A stretch of 64,000 nucleotides of DNA. It comes from Pseudomonas cedrina subsp. cedrina (GTDB taxonomy: Bacteria > Pseudomonadota > Gammaproteobacteria > Pseudomonadales > Pseudomonadaceae). The notes beneath the pieces were generated by a model that was not told the origin of the DNA, searched no databases, and saw nothing but the letters and a program-made list of their open reading frames with translations. Shown one piece after another: positions 46,161 to 55,234 of the stretch; the first letter of the stretch is position 1, and each line of letters opens with the position of its first letter. Where the stretch lies: NCBI RefSeq assembly GCF_001983175.1, contig NZ_MNPW01000002.1, positions 310,001-374,000 of the forward strand, given 5' to 3'. Made by a program: the position numbers and the translations under genes.

Positions 46161-46556
46161 TCAAGCCAGCCGTTTCATGCCCGCTGTCTTGGCCGCATTG
46201 CCATCGAAGGTCGCGGTGTAGTCGCAGCCGGCCGCATGGGCACAGCGCTCGATCAGGCAGTCGGCAAAATCAGCCTTGCTCGCGATGAACTTGCGCAGTG
46301 CCTGCCAGATGAGATCGGCATGCTCCACGGTCAGTTCGCGCGTGTGCAACAGGGTTTCCAGTACCATCACCACGTCGCTCTTGGCCGTTTGGTAGCAGGA
46401 TTGCAGCACCCACACCAGTTCCACAATGGTCACCAGGCTGACAAAACCCGGTGACGCGGCGGTGAGTGATTCGATCAGTTGGGACGCCTTGGCTGATTGA
46501 GCAGGATCATCCTGGGTCACATAGCGCACCAGCACGTTGGTATCCAGGCCGATCAT
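46161..46556 (-). CDS. vapC: PIN-domain toxin VapC
   Basis: A 131-residue PIN-domain ribonuclease. The acidic metal-binding residues are visible: GLDTNVLVRY (first Asp), VELVWVL (Glu), and KADFADCLI (Asp). Free VapC toxins cleave tRNA or rRNA; the target here is unknown. The start overlaps the vapB stop by 4 bp (ATGA), so the two are coupled. Confidence 0.9.
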   Translation of the reverse strand: MIGLDTNVLVRYVTQDDPAQSAKASQLIESLTAASPGFVSLVTIVELVWVLQSCYQTAKSDVVMVLETLLHTRELTVEHADLIWQALRKFIASKADFADCLIERCAHAAGCDYTATFDGNAAKTAGMKRLA

Positions 46557-46795
46557 CCCGCTTTGGCTCCCTGGGCCGCGATGGCGCTATTCATGTCTTC
46601 TATGGACACGGCCTTGGCCGGCTTGCGGATGAGCCCCTTGAGGTCCCTGACGGTTTTGCTCGCGGCAATGATGGAAAACTTGCCGTCTTCCATTTCGACA
46701 AATTCCACCCGATCGCCTGTTTCCAGGCCCAGGGCGGTCCGGACCTGGACAGGGATGGTGATTTGTCCTTTTGAAGTGAGTGTGGCGGTTGCCAT
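46553..46795 (-). CDS. vapB: AbrB/MazE-type antitoxin VapB
   Basis: An 80-residue antitoxin with an N-terminal swapped-hairpin AbrB domain (ATLTSKGQITIPVQVRTALGLETGDRVEF). The C-terminal helix region (VRDLKGLIRKPAKAVSIEDMNSAIA) wraps the toxin. GGAGATCTTCACT before the ATG at 46795 supports this start; an upstream ATG at 46810 is less likely. A palindrome 23 bp further upstream is the likely operator for autoregulation. Confidence 0.88.
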   Translation of the reverse strand: MATATLTSKGQITIPVQVRTALGLETGDRVEFVEMEDGKFSIIAASKTVRDLKGLIRKPAKAVSIEDMNSAIAAQGAKAG

Positions 46796-46817
46796 AGTGA
46801 AGATCTCCATCGTGATA

Positions 46818-46841
46818 TTCCTTACCTTAGGGTAAGGAATG
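46818..46841. promoter_or_regulatory. Candidate VapB operator
   Basis: Perfect 10-bp inverted repeats (ATTCCTTACC and GGTAAGGAAT) with a 4-bp centre lie 23 bp upstream of the vapB ATG. Confidence 0.75.
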
Positions 46842-46982
46842 ACAGAGGACAATATCCGTTGGTCCATAGATTGCTCGCAGAGGTGGGTGAGGGGAACAGT
46901 GAAAACCCTAGACCGGTTTTCTGATCCTCACACCCTCGGCCACGCGCCAAACAGATACAAACTATGACCGACCGCCGCTGGC

Positions 46983-48356
46983 TTACTGCACTACGCGATA
47001 GCACGGCACATACGCCGCGCCGCCTGGCAGTTTCATGCGGTGCTGGGCGACAAACGCTTTGAGCAGTTCATCCAGCGGTTGCATGATCGCCGGGTCGCCG
47101 TGAATCTCGTACGGGCCGTTTTCCTCGATCAGGCGGATACCCTTGTCCTTCACGTTACCCGCCACGATCCCGGAGAACGCACGGCGCAGGTTGGCCGCCA
47201 GTTCATGGGGCGGCAGCGCGTGGCTCAGTTGCAAACCGGCCATATTCTCGTGGGTCGGGTCGAACGGGCGCTGGAAGCCTTCGTCGATCTTCAGCAGCCA
47301 GTTGAAGTGGAAAGCGTCGTTGCGCTCGCGGCGGAACTGCTTCACGGCCTTGAGGCCGGCGGTCATCTGGCGCGCCACTTCGGCCGGGTCGTCGATGATG
47401 ATCTGGTAGTGCGCCTGCGCGGCCGCGCCCAGTGTCGCGCCGACGAAGGCGTGCAGTTGCTGCAGGTACGGCGCTGCGTCTTTCGGCCCGGTGAGTATGA
47501 CCGGGAACGGCAGGTCGCGGTTGTCCGGGTGCATCAGGATGCCGAGCAAGTACAGGAATTCTTCGGCCGTGCCGGCGCCCCCCGGGAAGATGATGATGCC
47601 GTGGCCTACACGCACGAAGGCTTCCAGGCGTTTTTCGATGTCCGGCAGAATCACCAGTTCGTTGACGATCGGGTTCGGCGCTTCGGCGGCGATGATGCCC
47701 GGCTCCGTCAGCCCCAGGTAGCGCCCGCCGGTAATGCGTTGCTTGGCGTGGGAAATGGTCGCGCCTTTCATCGGACCTTTCATCACGCCTGGGCCGCAGC
47801 CAGTGCACACGTCGAGGCTGCGCAGGCCCAGTTCGTGGCCGACTTTCTTGGTGTATTTGTACTCCTCGGTATTGATCGAGTGCCCGCCCCAGCACACCAC
47901 GATCTTCGGCTCCACACCCGGGCGCAGCGTGCGGGCGTTGCGCAGCAAGTGGAAGACATAGTCGGTGATGCCCTGGGAATTGCTCAGGTCGATGCGCTGG
48001 CTGTCCAGCTCGTTCTCGGTGTAGACGATGTCGCGCAGGGCGCTGAACAGCATCTCGCGGGTGCTGGCGATCATCTCGCCATCGACGAAGGCATCGGCCG
48101 GGGCGTTCAGCAGTTCCAGGCGCACGCCTCGGTCCTGCTGGTGGATACGTACTTCAAAATCCTTGTAGGCATCCAGGATGGTCTTGGCGTTATCGATGTG
48201 TGCGCCAGTATTGAGGATCGCCAGGGCGCACTGCCGAAACAGGGTGTAGATGCTGCCGCTACCGGCTTCGCTCAGTTGCTGGACTTCACGTTGGGACAGG
48301 GTTTCGAGGCTGCCCTTGGGGCTGACGGAGGCATTGATGACTTGACGTTGGGGCAT
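46983..48356 (-). CDS. ppnN: Nucleotide 5'-monophosphate nucleosidase PpnN
   Basis: A 457-residue YgdH/PpnN enzyme, which splits purine and pyrimidine 5'-monophosphates into base and ribose-5-phosphate and is stimulated by (p)ppGpp in E. coli. The LOG-family catalytic motif is FPGGAGTAEEFLYL, with CTGCGPGVMKGPMKGA upstream. The N-terminal and C-terminal extensions of the long form are present. The ATG at 48356 begins MPQRQVINASVSP; the frame extends to 48392. It is monocistronic or transcribed after the hydroxylase gene. Confidence 0.94.
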   Translation of the reverse strand: MPQRQVINASVSPKGSLETLSQREVQQLSEAGSGSIYTLFRQCALAILNTGAHIDNAKTILDAYKDFEVRIHQQDRGVRLELLNAPADAFVDGEMIASTREMLFSALRDIVYTENELDSQRIDLSNSQGITDYVFHLLRNARTLRPGVEPKIVVCWGGHSINTEEYKYTKKVGHELGLRSLDVCTGCGPGVMKGPMKGATISHAKQRITGGRYLGLTEPGIIAAEAPNPIVNELVILPDIEKRLEAFVRVGHGIIIFPGGAGTAEEFLYLLGILMHPDNRDLPFPVILTGPKDAAPYLQQLHAFVGATLGAAAQAHYQIIIDDPAEVARQMTAGLKAVKQFRRERNDAFHFNWLLKIDEGFQRPFDPTHENMAGLQLSHALPPHELAANLRRAFSGIVAGNVKDKGIRLIEENGPYEIHGDPAIMQPLDELLKAFVAQHRMKLPGGAAYVPCYRVVQ

Positions 48357-48506
48357 TCCGGTTCCTTGAAAGCGCAGCCACCGCACCCGCAAGGGGCCGC
48401 GATGGCTTGAGAAGAGTGGGCGCCGAATTCGGTCGCACGAGACGGATATTTACCTCAGGCGCAAGGCCGAGTGCAAATACCGTCCAGCGCCATCATGCCG
48501 CAGAAC

Positions 48507-49331
48507 TCACTGAATCAGCTTCCAGTTTTTGTAGAAAACCCGACGCAGGGTAAAGACCATCCCGGCAAACCCTGCGATCACGGCATTGAGCACCAAGGGC
48601 AGGGCGGTCGGTCGCACGATGTCGATAAACAGGCAGTAACGCTTTGCGTCATTCTTGTTGAAAGACGCATGCATCAAGGTGTCATCGAAGATAAACAGCG
48701 GGTCGTCGTGCCAGTAATGCTTGTGCGTGCCGACCTGGATGTAGACGCCTTCGTGATGGGGCGCCGGGGCCATGTTGTAGAGCACGCGGAACATCATGCG
48801 CAGGGGGCCGAAGTGAAACGAGGTCGAGCGGTTTTCGTTGAATACCGATACGCCGATCGTCTTCACGAATGGCAGTTTTTCGCGCAATTTGGGAATGTCC
48901 AGAGCGGTTTCGATGGGCCTGCCATACCACTGGAAAAACAACATGCCGCGCTTTTTCTCGGCCATGCGCTCATCCAGGTAGCCGATGATCTCGTCCTTGT
49001 GGGCCATGGCCTCATCGATCACCCGTTGCAGTTCTTCACGCCAGGCCAACGGCAGGTCGGGCATTGTGTAGACGTGGCGGTTACGCGAACTCAGCAGGTC
49101 GAACAGGGTATTGAACGGTGCCAGCAGCCACGTGTTGCGGCCACTGCCGATAAAGTATTTCTTGATGGTAGGCGCGTCATACAGGCCATTGCGCAGGAAG
49201 TCGTAGATCCCGCAGACCACGACCAGGCCGAGAAACACCAGGGTGGTCTCGGGGAATACATCAATGATCAGCAGCACGCCGAAGACCCAGGCGACCGATA
49301 CCGCTTTTTTACGCAAGGCAGGCTTGTTCAT
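48507..49331 (-). CDS. Aspartyl/asparaginyl beta-hydroxylase family (LpxO-like)
   Basis: A 274-residue protein with one N-terminal membrane segment (VAWVFGVLLIIDVFPETTLVFLGLVVVC) and a 2-oxoglutarate/iron dioxygenase domain. The likely iron ligands are His in TSFHFGP and His in FDDTLMHAS, and the C-terminal FIDIVRPT carries the 2-oxoglutarate-binding Arg. NTWLLAPFNTLFDLLSS resembles LpxO, which 2-hydroxylates lipid A acyl chains. The lipid A role is an inference. The ATG at 49331 is used because the longer frame (to 49412) lacks a ribosome binding site. Confidence 0.8.
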   Translation of the reverse strand: MNKPALRKKAVSVAWVFGVLLIIDVFPETTLVFLGLVVVCGIYDFLRNGLYDAPTIKKYFIGSGRNTWLLAPFNTLFDLLSSRNRHVYTMPDLPLAWREELQRVIDEAMAHKDEIIGYLDERMAEKKRGMLFFQWYGRPIETALDIPKLREKLPFVKTIGVSVFNENRSTSFHFGPLRMMFRVLYNMAPAPHHEGVYIQVGTHKHYWHDDPLFIFDDTLMHASFNKNDAKRYCLFIDIVRPTALPLVLNAVIAGFAGMVFTLRRVFYKNWKLIQ

Positions 49332-49640
49332 GCAACTCACTCCAGCAGGACGCCATTCGACAGGTCCGGATCCGTGGCCGCGAGTGGTGGGTTTTGAAAC
49401 ATATTGAAACAACTACGTCATGATAAGGCGTAAGCCGCTGGAAAAGGCGTTTTTAAATAGCGTGAAATTGTGAAGGCGCTGCACAGGTTCCAACGCCGGT
49501 TGCACAGCGTGGATCGGATTTTGTAATCGCTAGATTTGCGACTATCGTGACGCTTCGGTTTTTTGGACGTCATAGACCGGTACGATTGAAGTTGAATGGC
49601 CACCACTGGCCTTCGGCACCTTGGAAGAGGCAGAAATTTT
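49332..49640. other. Divergent region between the hydroxylase gene and fabV
   Basis: 309 bp with no supported gene. It should carry the promoters of both flanking genes. No clear operator, hairpin or hexamer pair was found. Confidence 0.55.
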
Positions 49641-50834
49641 ATGATCATCAAACCGCGGGTTCGTGGCTTTATCTGTGTGACCGCTCACCCTGTTGGCTGT
49701 GAAGCGAACGTCAAGCAACAGATCGACTACGTGACTGAGCACGGCGCCATCGAAGGCGGCCCAAAAAAGGTGCTGGTCCTCGGCGCTTCCACTGGCTACG
49801 GCCTGGCCGCGCGCATCAGTGCTGCCTTTGGCTGCGGCGCCGACACCCTGGGCGTGTTTTTTGAGAAAGAAGGCGAAGAAGGCAAGCTGAGCTCCGCCGG
49901 CTGGTACAACAGCGCCGCGTTCGAGAAGTTTGCCGTCGAAAAAGGTCTGTACGCCAAGAGCATCAACGGCGACGCGTTCTCCGACGAGATCAAGCGCCTG
50001 ACCATCGACACCATCAAGAAAGACCTGGGCAAGATCGACCTGGTCGTCTACAGCCTGGCCGCGCCGCGCCGTACCGACCCGCAAGGCGTAGTGCATACCT
50101 CCACCCTCAAGCCGATCGGCAAGGCCGTGACCTTGCGCGGTATCAACACCGACAAAGGCGTTGTCGTCGATACCACGCTTGAGCCCGCGACCCAGGAAGA
50201 AATCGACGGCACCGTGAAAGTCATGGGTGGCGAAGACTGGCAGCTGTGGATCGACGCCCTGCGTGACGCCGACGTGCTGGCCGAAGGCGCCAAGACCACC
50301 GCGTTCACCTACCTCGGTGAAAAGCTGACCCAGGATATCTACTGGAACGGCTCCATCGGCGAAGCCAAGAAAGACCTCGACAAGAAAGTCCTGACCCTGC
50401 GCGACAACCTTGCCGCACTCAAGGGCGACGCTCGTGTGTCGGTGCTCAAGGCGGTGGTGACCCAGGCCAGTTCGGCTATCCCGATCATGCCGCTGTACCT
50501 CTCGCTGTTGTTCAAAGTGATGAAGGAGCAGGGCACTCACGAAGGTTGCATCGAACAGGTCTACGGCCTGTTCAAGGACAGCCTGTACGGCGCCCAGCCG
50601 AAACTCGACGCCGACGGCCGCCTGCGTGCCGACCTGGCCGAGCTGGAACCCAAGGTCCAGGACGCCGTCGCTGCCCTGTGGAACCAGGTCACCGATGACA
50701 ACGTCAACGAGATCAGCGATTTCGCCGGCTACAAGGCTGAATTCCTGCGTTTGTTCGGCTTTGAGGTCGATGGCGTGGACTACGAGGCTGATGTGAACCC
50801 GACCGTCAAGATCAACGGTCTGGTCCAGGCGTAA
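49641..50834 (+). CDS. fabV: Enoyl-ACP reductase FabV
   Basis: A 397-residue NADH-dependent trans-2-enoyl-ACP/CoA reductase that performs the last step of each fatty-acid elongation cycle. The NAD motif is [16 protein letters not shown], and the Y-x8-K catalytic pair is in [16 protein letters not shown]. The [17 protein letters not shown] start is highly conserved. FabV is insensitive to triclosan, unlike FabI. The ATG at 49641 is confirmed by the family start. A hairpin terminator follows. Confidence 0.96.
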   Translation: MIIKPRVRGFICVTAHPVGCEANVKQQIDYVTEHGAIEGGPKKVLVLGASTGYGLAARISAAFGCGADTLGVFFEKEGEEGKLSSAGWYNSAAFEKFAVEKGLYAKSINGDAFSDEIKRLTIDTIKKDLGKIDLVVYSLAAPRRTDPQGVVHTSTLKPIGKAVTLRGINTDKGVVVDTTLEPATQEEIDGTVKVMGGEDWQLWIDALRDADVLAEGAKTTAFTYLGEKLTQDIYWNGSIGEAKKDLDKKVLTLRDNLAALKGDARVSVLKAVVTQASSAIPIMPLYLSLLFKVMKEQGTHEGCIEQVYGLFKDSLYGAQPKLDADGRLRADLAELEPKVQDAVAALWNQVTDDNVNEISDFAGYKAEFLRLFGFEVDGVDYEADVNPTVKINGLVQA

Positions 50835-50851
50835 TTGGCGTAATTGATAGG

Positions 50852-50899
50852 ACGGACAGCGACCTCGGTACAGGGTTACCAGGCCGCTGTCTGTTTTTA
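50852..50899. terminator. Terminator between convergent fabV and the ExoY-like gene
   Basis: GGACAGCG (50854-50861) pairs with CGCTGTC (50885-50891), and a T-run follows. An inner GGTA/TACC pair extends the structure. It ends transcription of fabV. Confidence 0.7.
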
Positions 50900-50906
50900 C
50901 GCTGAT

Positions 50907-52091
50907 TTAAGCAAAACGATTTCTTGCCCGGATGAAGTCTGACCGCCTGACTTCGACCACTTCTTTCTCCCAGAGTGGATTCAACGGCACGTGATAGCCG
51001 CTATCCTTGGCGGTCTTGATCAATTCCATCATTTCCCTGCTGTTGTTGATAATGCTGATTTCATCGAATCTGCCTAGTTTTGTCGGCAGGAAAAAAGTTG
51101 TCGGGTAGTTAGCGGCCACATCCGTCACAGGGTTGCCTGAGTCCGCACTGTGATGGACCACCCGCTCTCCGTCGCGGACCAGCTTTTGATTGATGATGCC
51201 GATCATCTGCTTCAGGCGTGGGCTGATATTGCCGAGGTGGGGATCTTCCTTGCTGTAGAAGCGAGCGGCGCTCGCAAAGTCGGCGCTGAGTTCTTCCGGA
51301 ACCTGCTTGTAGCGCTCCATTCGTTGCTTGAACACGCTGTGGGCGACATCGGGTACAGGGAGGTTATCCTGTGAGCCAAAGTCACTCAGGTGAGGGGCGA
51401 TCATGTGCAGGTCATAATCGGCGGTCAAGGCTTTGCCCTCTGGCTGCTTCGCCAGCACTTCAAGCGGTTTGCCTTGATGGGTGATGAGGTAGCTATCGCT
51501 GCCGGGCGAGATGGGGTGGGCTTCGAATGTGTAAGACTGTTGGCTGGGCCCGCGCGCGTTTAATCGCAGGGTGCCGTCGCGGCCTGCCTGTTGGGTGATG
51601 TGGCCGAGCGCCGTCAGTTCGTCGATGCGACTCTTGGAGAGTTTCAGGGGAATCGGGACCGCATGGCCGCCCTGGAGGCAACCCACGATCTGCGCGTTGG
51701 CGTTAGCGATTTTTTCCGGTGTTTTCTGCACAAACTGTTCAAGTTTGCTGAAGGCCTGATCTGTACAGATCAGGCCGGCCTGCGGTCCCCAGTTGGCACT
51801 TTTGCCTTTTATATGAAAGTCCTTGGTGGGGTGCCCGGCCGCTATCAGCCCCGTGGCCACGGATTCGACCGGGCGTATGCCAATGATGGAATTAGTGGCT
51901 GCCGCTATGCCCTGCAAAGGGGCTAGGTGGCTCGCGACTATTCCGGTTTTGCCTCTGACCTGATCGAGCAGAGCGTGCGGGAGCCTGTCGGTGTCTTGCG
52001 CGACGCCAGTCTGTTGGAGGGGCTGATTAGGTTGCAACGCCTCCAGGCTGGGTACGAAGGGTAATGTAACGGGGGAAGTCATGTCTTTCAT
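50907..52091 (-). CDS. ExoY-like nucleotidyl cyclase effector
   Basis: A 394-residue homologue of ExoY, the type III effector of P. aeruginosa that is a nucleotidyl cyclase activated by host filamentous actin and is related to anthrax edema factor and CyaA. The catalytic blocks are all present: Lys90 and Lys97 in PTKDFHIKGKSANWGPQAG, Asp225 and Asp227 in TADYDLHMIAP, and His314 and Asn320 in HHSADSGNPVTD. ATNSIIGIRPVES also matches ExoY closely. The first ~35 residues are Ser/Thr/Pro/Gln-rich with no Sec signal, like a type III signal. The ATG at 52091 follows AGAGGCATTCCA. GC content is lower than the flanks. No secretion genes or chaperone are nearby. Confidence 0.88.
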   Translation of the reverse strand: MKDMTSPVTLPFVPSLEALQPNQPLQQTGVAQDTDRLPHALLDQVRGKTGIVASHLAPLQGIAAATNSIIGIRPVESVATGLIAAGHPTKDFHIKGKSANWGPQAGLICTDQAFSKLEQFVQKTPEKIANANAQIVGCLQGGHAVPIPLKLSKSRIDELTALGHITQQAGRDGTLRLNARGPSQQSYTFEAHPISPGSDSYLITHQGKPLEVLAKQPEGKALTADYDLHMIAPHLSDFGSQDNLPVPDVAHSVFKQRMERYKQVPEELSADFASAARFYSKEDPHLGNISPRLKQMIGIINQKLVRDGERVVHHSADSGNPVTDVAANYPTTFFLPTKLGRFDEISIINNSREMMELIKTAKDSGYHVPLNPLWEKEVVEVRRSDFIRARNRFA

Positions 52092-52301
52092 TGGAATGCC
52101 TCTACGTCAGGTTTGTGGCCGCGATGGCTGATTCCCTTCAGTACAGATCTCCTTGTGGTGCAAAGCTGACACTAAAGGATGTCGCCCTCCGATGTAGCTG
52201 GGGAGGGCAATTTTCAGAACGGTCCTACCCCCCGCTGCCTACTGCTATCGGCCGCAGGCATGCCAGACTGCCTTCGCCATGTTGCGCAAACGGAGGAACC
52301 C

Positions 52302-52925
52302 ATGACAATCCATGCAGTTATTTTTGATTTCGGTGGTGTCCTGTTCGACTGGAGCCCGCACCACCTTTACCGCAAGCTGATTTCCGATGATCACGAACGG
52401 CAATGGTTTCTCGATAACATCTGTACCCAGGCCTGGAACACCGAGCAGGATGCCGGTCGCTCCCTGGCTGAAGGCACGCGCAGCCTCATCGAACAGCACC
52501 CGCAGCATGAGCATTTGATCCAGGCCTATTACGACCGCTGGCATGAGATGCTGCCTGGCCCGCTGTCGGACGGCGTGGCGATTCTCGAGGCGTTGCATCA
52601 GGCCGACGTGCCGTTGTTCGGGCTTACCAACTGGTCGGCTGAGACGTTCCCCTATGCGCGGGCCAATTACCCGTTCCTGCGGTGCTTTCGCGATATCGTG
52701 GTGTCGGGTGAGTTGAAGCTCATCAAACCTGATGCGGCGATTTATCACGCGAGCCTGCGCCAGGTGCGTGCCCATCTGCCGGATATCCAGCCCGAAGAAG
52801 TGGTGTTTATCGATGATGTCGCCGGCAATATCGAAGCGGCCATGGCGCTCGGTTGGCAGGGCATACACCATGTGTCGGCGCAGCGCACGGCGGCGCGCTT
52901 GCGTGAGCTGGGCGTAGGTTTCTAG
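52302..52925 (+). CDS. HAD-superfamily hydrolase (subfamily IA)
   Basis: A 207-residue HAD hydrolase. The nucleophile motif is VIFDFGGVLFDW, motif II is FGLTNWS, the Lys is in LIKPDAAIY, and the acidic motif is FIDDVAGNIEAA. This branch includes epoxide-hydrolase-N-like and YihX-type sugar phosphatases, so the substrate is open. The ATG at 52302 begins the conserved domain; the longer frame (to 52179) is unsupported. It diverges from the ExoY-like gene over 210 bp. Confidence 0.9.
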   Translation: MTIHAVIFDFGGVLFDWSPHHLYRKLISDDHERQWFLDNICTQAWNTEQDAGRSLAEGTRSLIEQHPQHEHLIQAYYDRWHEMLPGPLSDGVAILEALHQADVPLFGLTNWSAETFPYARANYPFLRCFRDIVVSGELKLIKPDAAIYHASLRQVRAHLPDIQPEEVVFIDDVAGNIEAAMALGWQGIHHVSAQRTAARLRELGVGF

Positions 52926-53827
52926 CGCGCCCATTTCTCCATGGCGAAATCCACGAACGCGCGCAGCTTGGGCAGGCGATAACGGTCCTGGCCGTAGAGC
53001 AGGTGCATGGGGCGGCTGGGCAGTCGATACTGGGTCAACAAGGCCACCAGCTTGCCGCTCTCCAGGTCCGGTTGCACCAGGGCATCGGCCAGCATGATGA
53101 TGCCCATGCCGTTCACCGCCGCCTGGCGCAAGCCTTGCGAGCTGTTGATGGTCAATGAGCCGCAGACCTGCACCTCCCGCTCGCCGTCATCACTGGTCAT
53201 GCGCCACAGTTTTTCAGTGTCGCGCCAGTTGTCATTCGCCGGGTAGGCGAACGCCAGGCAGTCGTGTTGCTGCAGGTCATCGGGCGTTGAAGGCGTGCCG
53301 CGTCGCGCCAGGTAGGCAGGTGAGGCGCAGAGTGTGAGGGTGTAGTCCTGCATTGGCCTGGCGATCAGGCTGGACGTTTCCAGTTCGCCAAGCCGGATCG
53401 CCACGTCGAAGCCGCTGTCGACCAAGTCCATGCGCTCGTTGCTCAGCACCACGTACAGGTTGATCAGCGGGTAGCGCCGGGAAAATTCGCTCAAGGCCGG
53501 GGTAAGGCGTTCGGTGCCGAACACCGGGGGCGCGGTGATGCGAAGGGTGCCTTTGGGCACGTCGCTCTTGGCCTGTTCGGCCAATTGCTCGGAGTCGGCC
53601 ACCAGCCCCAGCACTTCCAGGCAACGCTGGTAATACTGGCCGCCAAATTCCGTGAGGCTCTGCTTGCGCGTGGTGCGCTTGAGCAGGCTGACGCCCAGGC
53701 GCTGCTCCAGTGCGCGCAGGTGGTTACCGACCATGGTGGTCGACATGCCGCACGCGTGTGACGCCGCCGTCATGCTGCCGGTCTCGACCACCTTTACGTA
53801 CACCGATATCGCCTGGAACAGGTCCAT
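52922..53827 (-). CDS. LysR-family regulator
   Basis: A 301-residue LysR regulator, DNA-binding domain MDLFQAISVYVKVVETGSMT to RTTRKQSLTEFG, effector domain starting LRITAPPVFG. Its 4-bp tail overlap with the HAD gene is convergent. The start at 53827 follows AAGGCTTGATA; an ATG at 53851 would add eight residues. It diverges from the aminotransferase gene at 53930 and may regulate it. Confidence 0.88.
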   Translation of the reverse strand: MDLFQAISVYVKVVETGSMTAASHACGMSTTMVGNHLRALEQRLGVSLLKRTTRKQSLTEFGGQYYQRCLEVLGLVADSEQLAEQAKSDVPKGTLRITAPPVFGTERLTPALSEFSRRYPLINLYVVLSNERMDLVDSGFDVAIRLGELETSSLIARPMQDYTLTLCASPAYLARRGTPSTPDDLQQHDCLAFAYPANDNWRDTEKLWRMTSDDGEREVQVCGSLTINSSQGLRQAAVNGMGIIMLADALVQPDLESGKLVALLTQYRLPSRPMHLLYGQDRYRLPKLRAFVDFAMEKWAR

Positions 53828-53929
53828 TATCAAGCCTTGATTTAAAGTCATCGCAGGAATGCCGAGTTTATCCAGCTCGGGTGGTTAACGATACTGCAGC
53901 CATCACAACGAAGCACTGGAGCCTCTGCC

Positions 53930-55099
53930 ATGACCGCCGCCTGCCTGATGACCACTTACCAACCTTTGGCCCTGAGTTTTACCCGCGGCCTGGGCACACG
54001 CCTGTGGGACCAGCAAGGCCGTGAATACCTGGATGCGGTGGCCGGCGTGGCGGTGACCAATGTCGGTCACTCCCACCCCCGGCTGGTGGCGGCGATCAGC
54101 GAACAGGCTGGATTGTTGCTGCACACCTCCAACCTCTACAGCATCGACTGGCAACAACGGCTGGCCCAGCGCCTTGCCCGGCTGTCTGGCCTGGATCGCG
54201 CCTTCTTCAATAATTCCGGCGCCGAAGCCAACGAAACCGCGCTGAAACTGGCGCGGTTGCATGGCTGGAAAAAAGGCATCGAGGCGCCGCTGGTGGTGGT
54301 GATGGAAAACGCCTTCCACGGCCGCACGCTCGGTACCATGGCCGCGAGCGATGGGCCATCGGTGCGCTTGGGCTTCCAGCGCTTACCGGGGGATTTTCTC
54401 AAGGTCGCCTTTGGTGATATGGCAGCGATAGAGGCAATGACCAAGGCGTTCGGCACGCGCATCGCGGCGGTTCTGCTGGAGCCGATCCAGGGTGAAAGCG
54501 GCGTGTTGCCGGCACCGCAGGGCTACCTGAAAGCGTTGCGTGATCACTGCACGCGGCATGGCTGGTTGATGATGCTCGATGAAATCCAGACTGGCATCGG
54601 TCGCACCGGCAGCTGGTTTGCCTTCCAGCACGAAGGCATCGTGCCGGACGTGATGACCCTGGCCAAGGGCCTCGGCAATGGTGTACCGATCGGCGCCTGC
54701 CTGGCGCGGTCCGCGGTGGCCCAGTTGTTCACGCCGGGCAGTCACGGCAGCACCTTTGGCGGTAACCCACTGGCCTGCCGAGTCGGTTGCACGGTGCTGG
54801 ACATTATTGAAGAACAAGGCTTGCTGCAGAACGCCGCGCAACAGGGTGAGCGTTTGCTCGCGCGGTTGCGGGTGGAGTTGAGCGAGCACCCTCAGGTACT
54901 GGCGATTCGTGGCCAAGGCTTGATGATCGGGATCGAGCTGGCCAGCCCTTACCGCGACCTGGCCCAGCGTGCCGCGCAGGAGCACGCCCTGCTGATCAAC
55001 GTGACGCGGGGCAAGGTCATTCGGCTGCTGCCGCCGTTGACCCTGGATGCCAATGAAGTCGAGATGATCGTGCGGGGTATTACCCGCCTACTGGATTGA
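53930..55099 (+). CDS. Class III aminotransferase, acetylornithine-type (ArgD-like)
   Basis: A 389-residue PLP-dependent aminotransferase resembling ArgD, which converts N-acetylornithine to its semialdehyde. The PLP-lysine is in [13 protein letters not shown], with [16 protein letters not shown] and [15 protein letters not shown] before it. The same fold serves ornithine, GABA and succinylornithine, so this could be a second, catabolic copy. The divergent LysR regulator suggests inducible expression. The first 7 residues are weakly supported; an ATG at 53948 is also in frame. Confidence 0.82.
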   Translation: MTAACLMTTYQPLALSFTRGLGTRLWDQQGREYLDAVAGVAVTNVGHSHPRLVAAISEQAGLLLHTSNLYSIDWQQRLAQRLARLSGLDRAFFNNSGAEANETALKLARLHGWKKGIEAPLVVVMENAFHGRTLGTMAASDGPSVRLGFQRLPGDFLKVAFGDMAAIEAMTKAFGTRIAAVLLEPIQGESGVLPAPQGYLKALRDHCTRHGWLMMLDEIQTGIGRTGSWFAFQHEGIVPDVMTLAKGLGNGVPIGACLARSAVAQLFTPGSHGSTFGGNPLACRVGCTVLDIIEEQGLLQNAAQQGERLLARLRVELSEHPQVLAIRGQGLMIGIELASPYRDLAQRAAQEHALLINVTRGKVIRLLPPLTLDANEVEMIVRGITRLLD

Positions 55100-55110
55100 A
55101 ATACGATGCC

Positions 55111-55217
55111 CTGTGGGAGCGGCGGTGCGACGATTCGACTTGCCCGCGATAGCGCAGTGTCAGCTTGCCAATGTCTCGACTGATACACCGCCATCGCGGG
55201 CAAGCCCGCTCCCACAG
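55111..55217. repeat. REP-type inverted repeat with a 16-bp insertion in one arm
   Basis: The right arm (55189-55217) is a standard unit. The left arm carries 16 extra bases (55123-55138) between GTGGGAGCGG and CTTGCCCGCGATAGCG. This breaks the perfect pairing seen in the other repeats. Confidence 0.85.
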
Positions 55218-55234
55218 GGGGATATTCGTGACTG

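Noticed and set aside
52112..52136. hrp-box-like sequence upstream of the ExoY-like gene (GGAATC ... CCACAAA on the minus strand)
   Set aside because: Spacing between the half-sites is 11 bp, not the 15-16 bp of HrpL promoters, and the first half has a mismatch.
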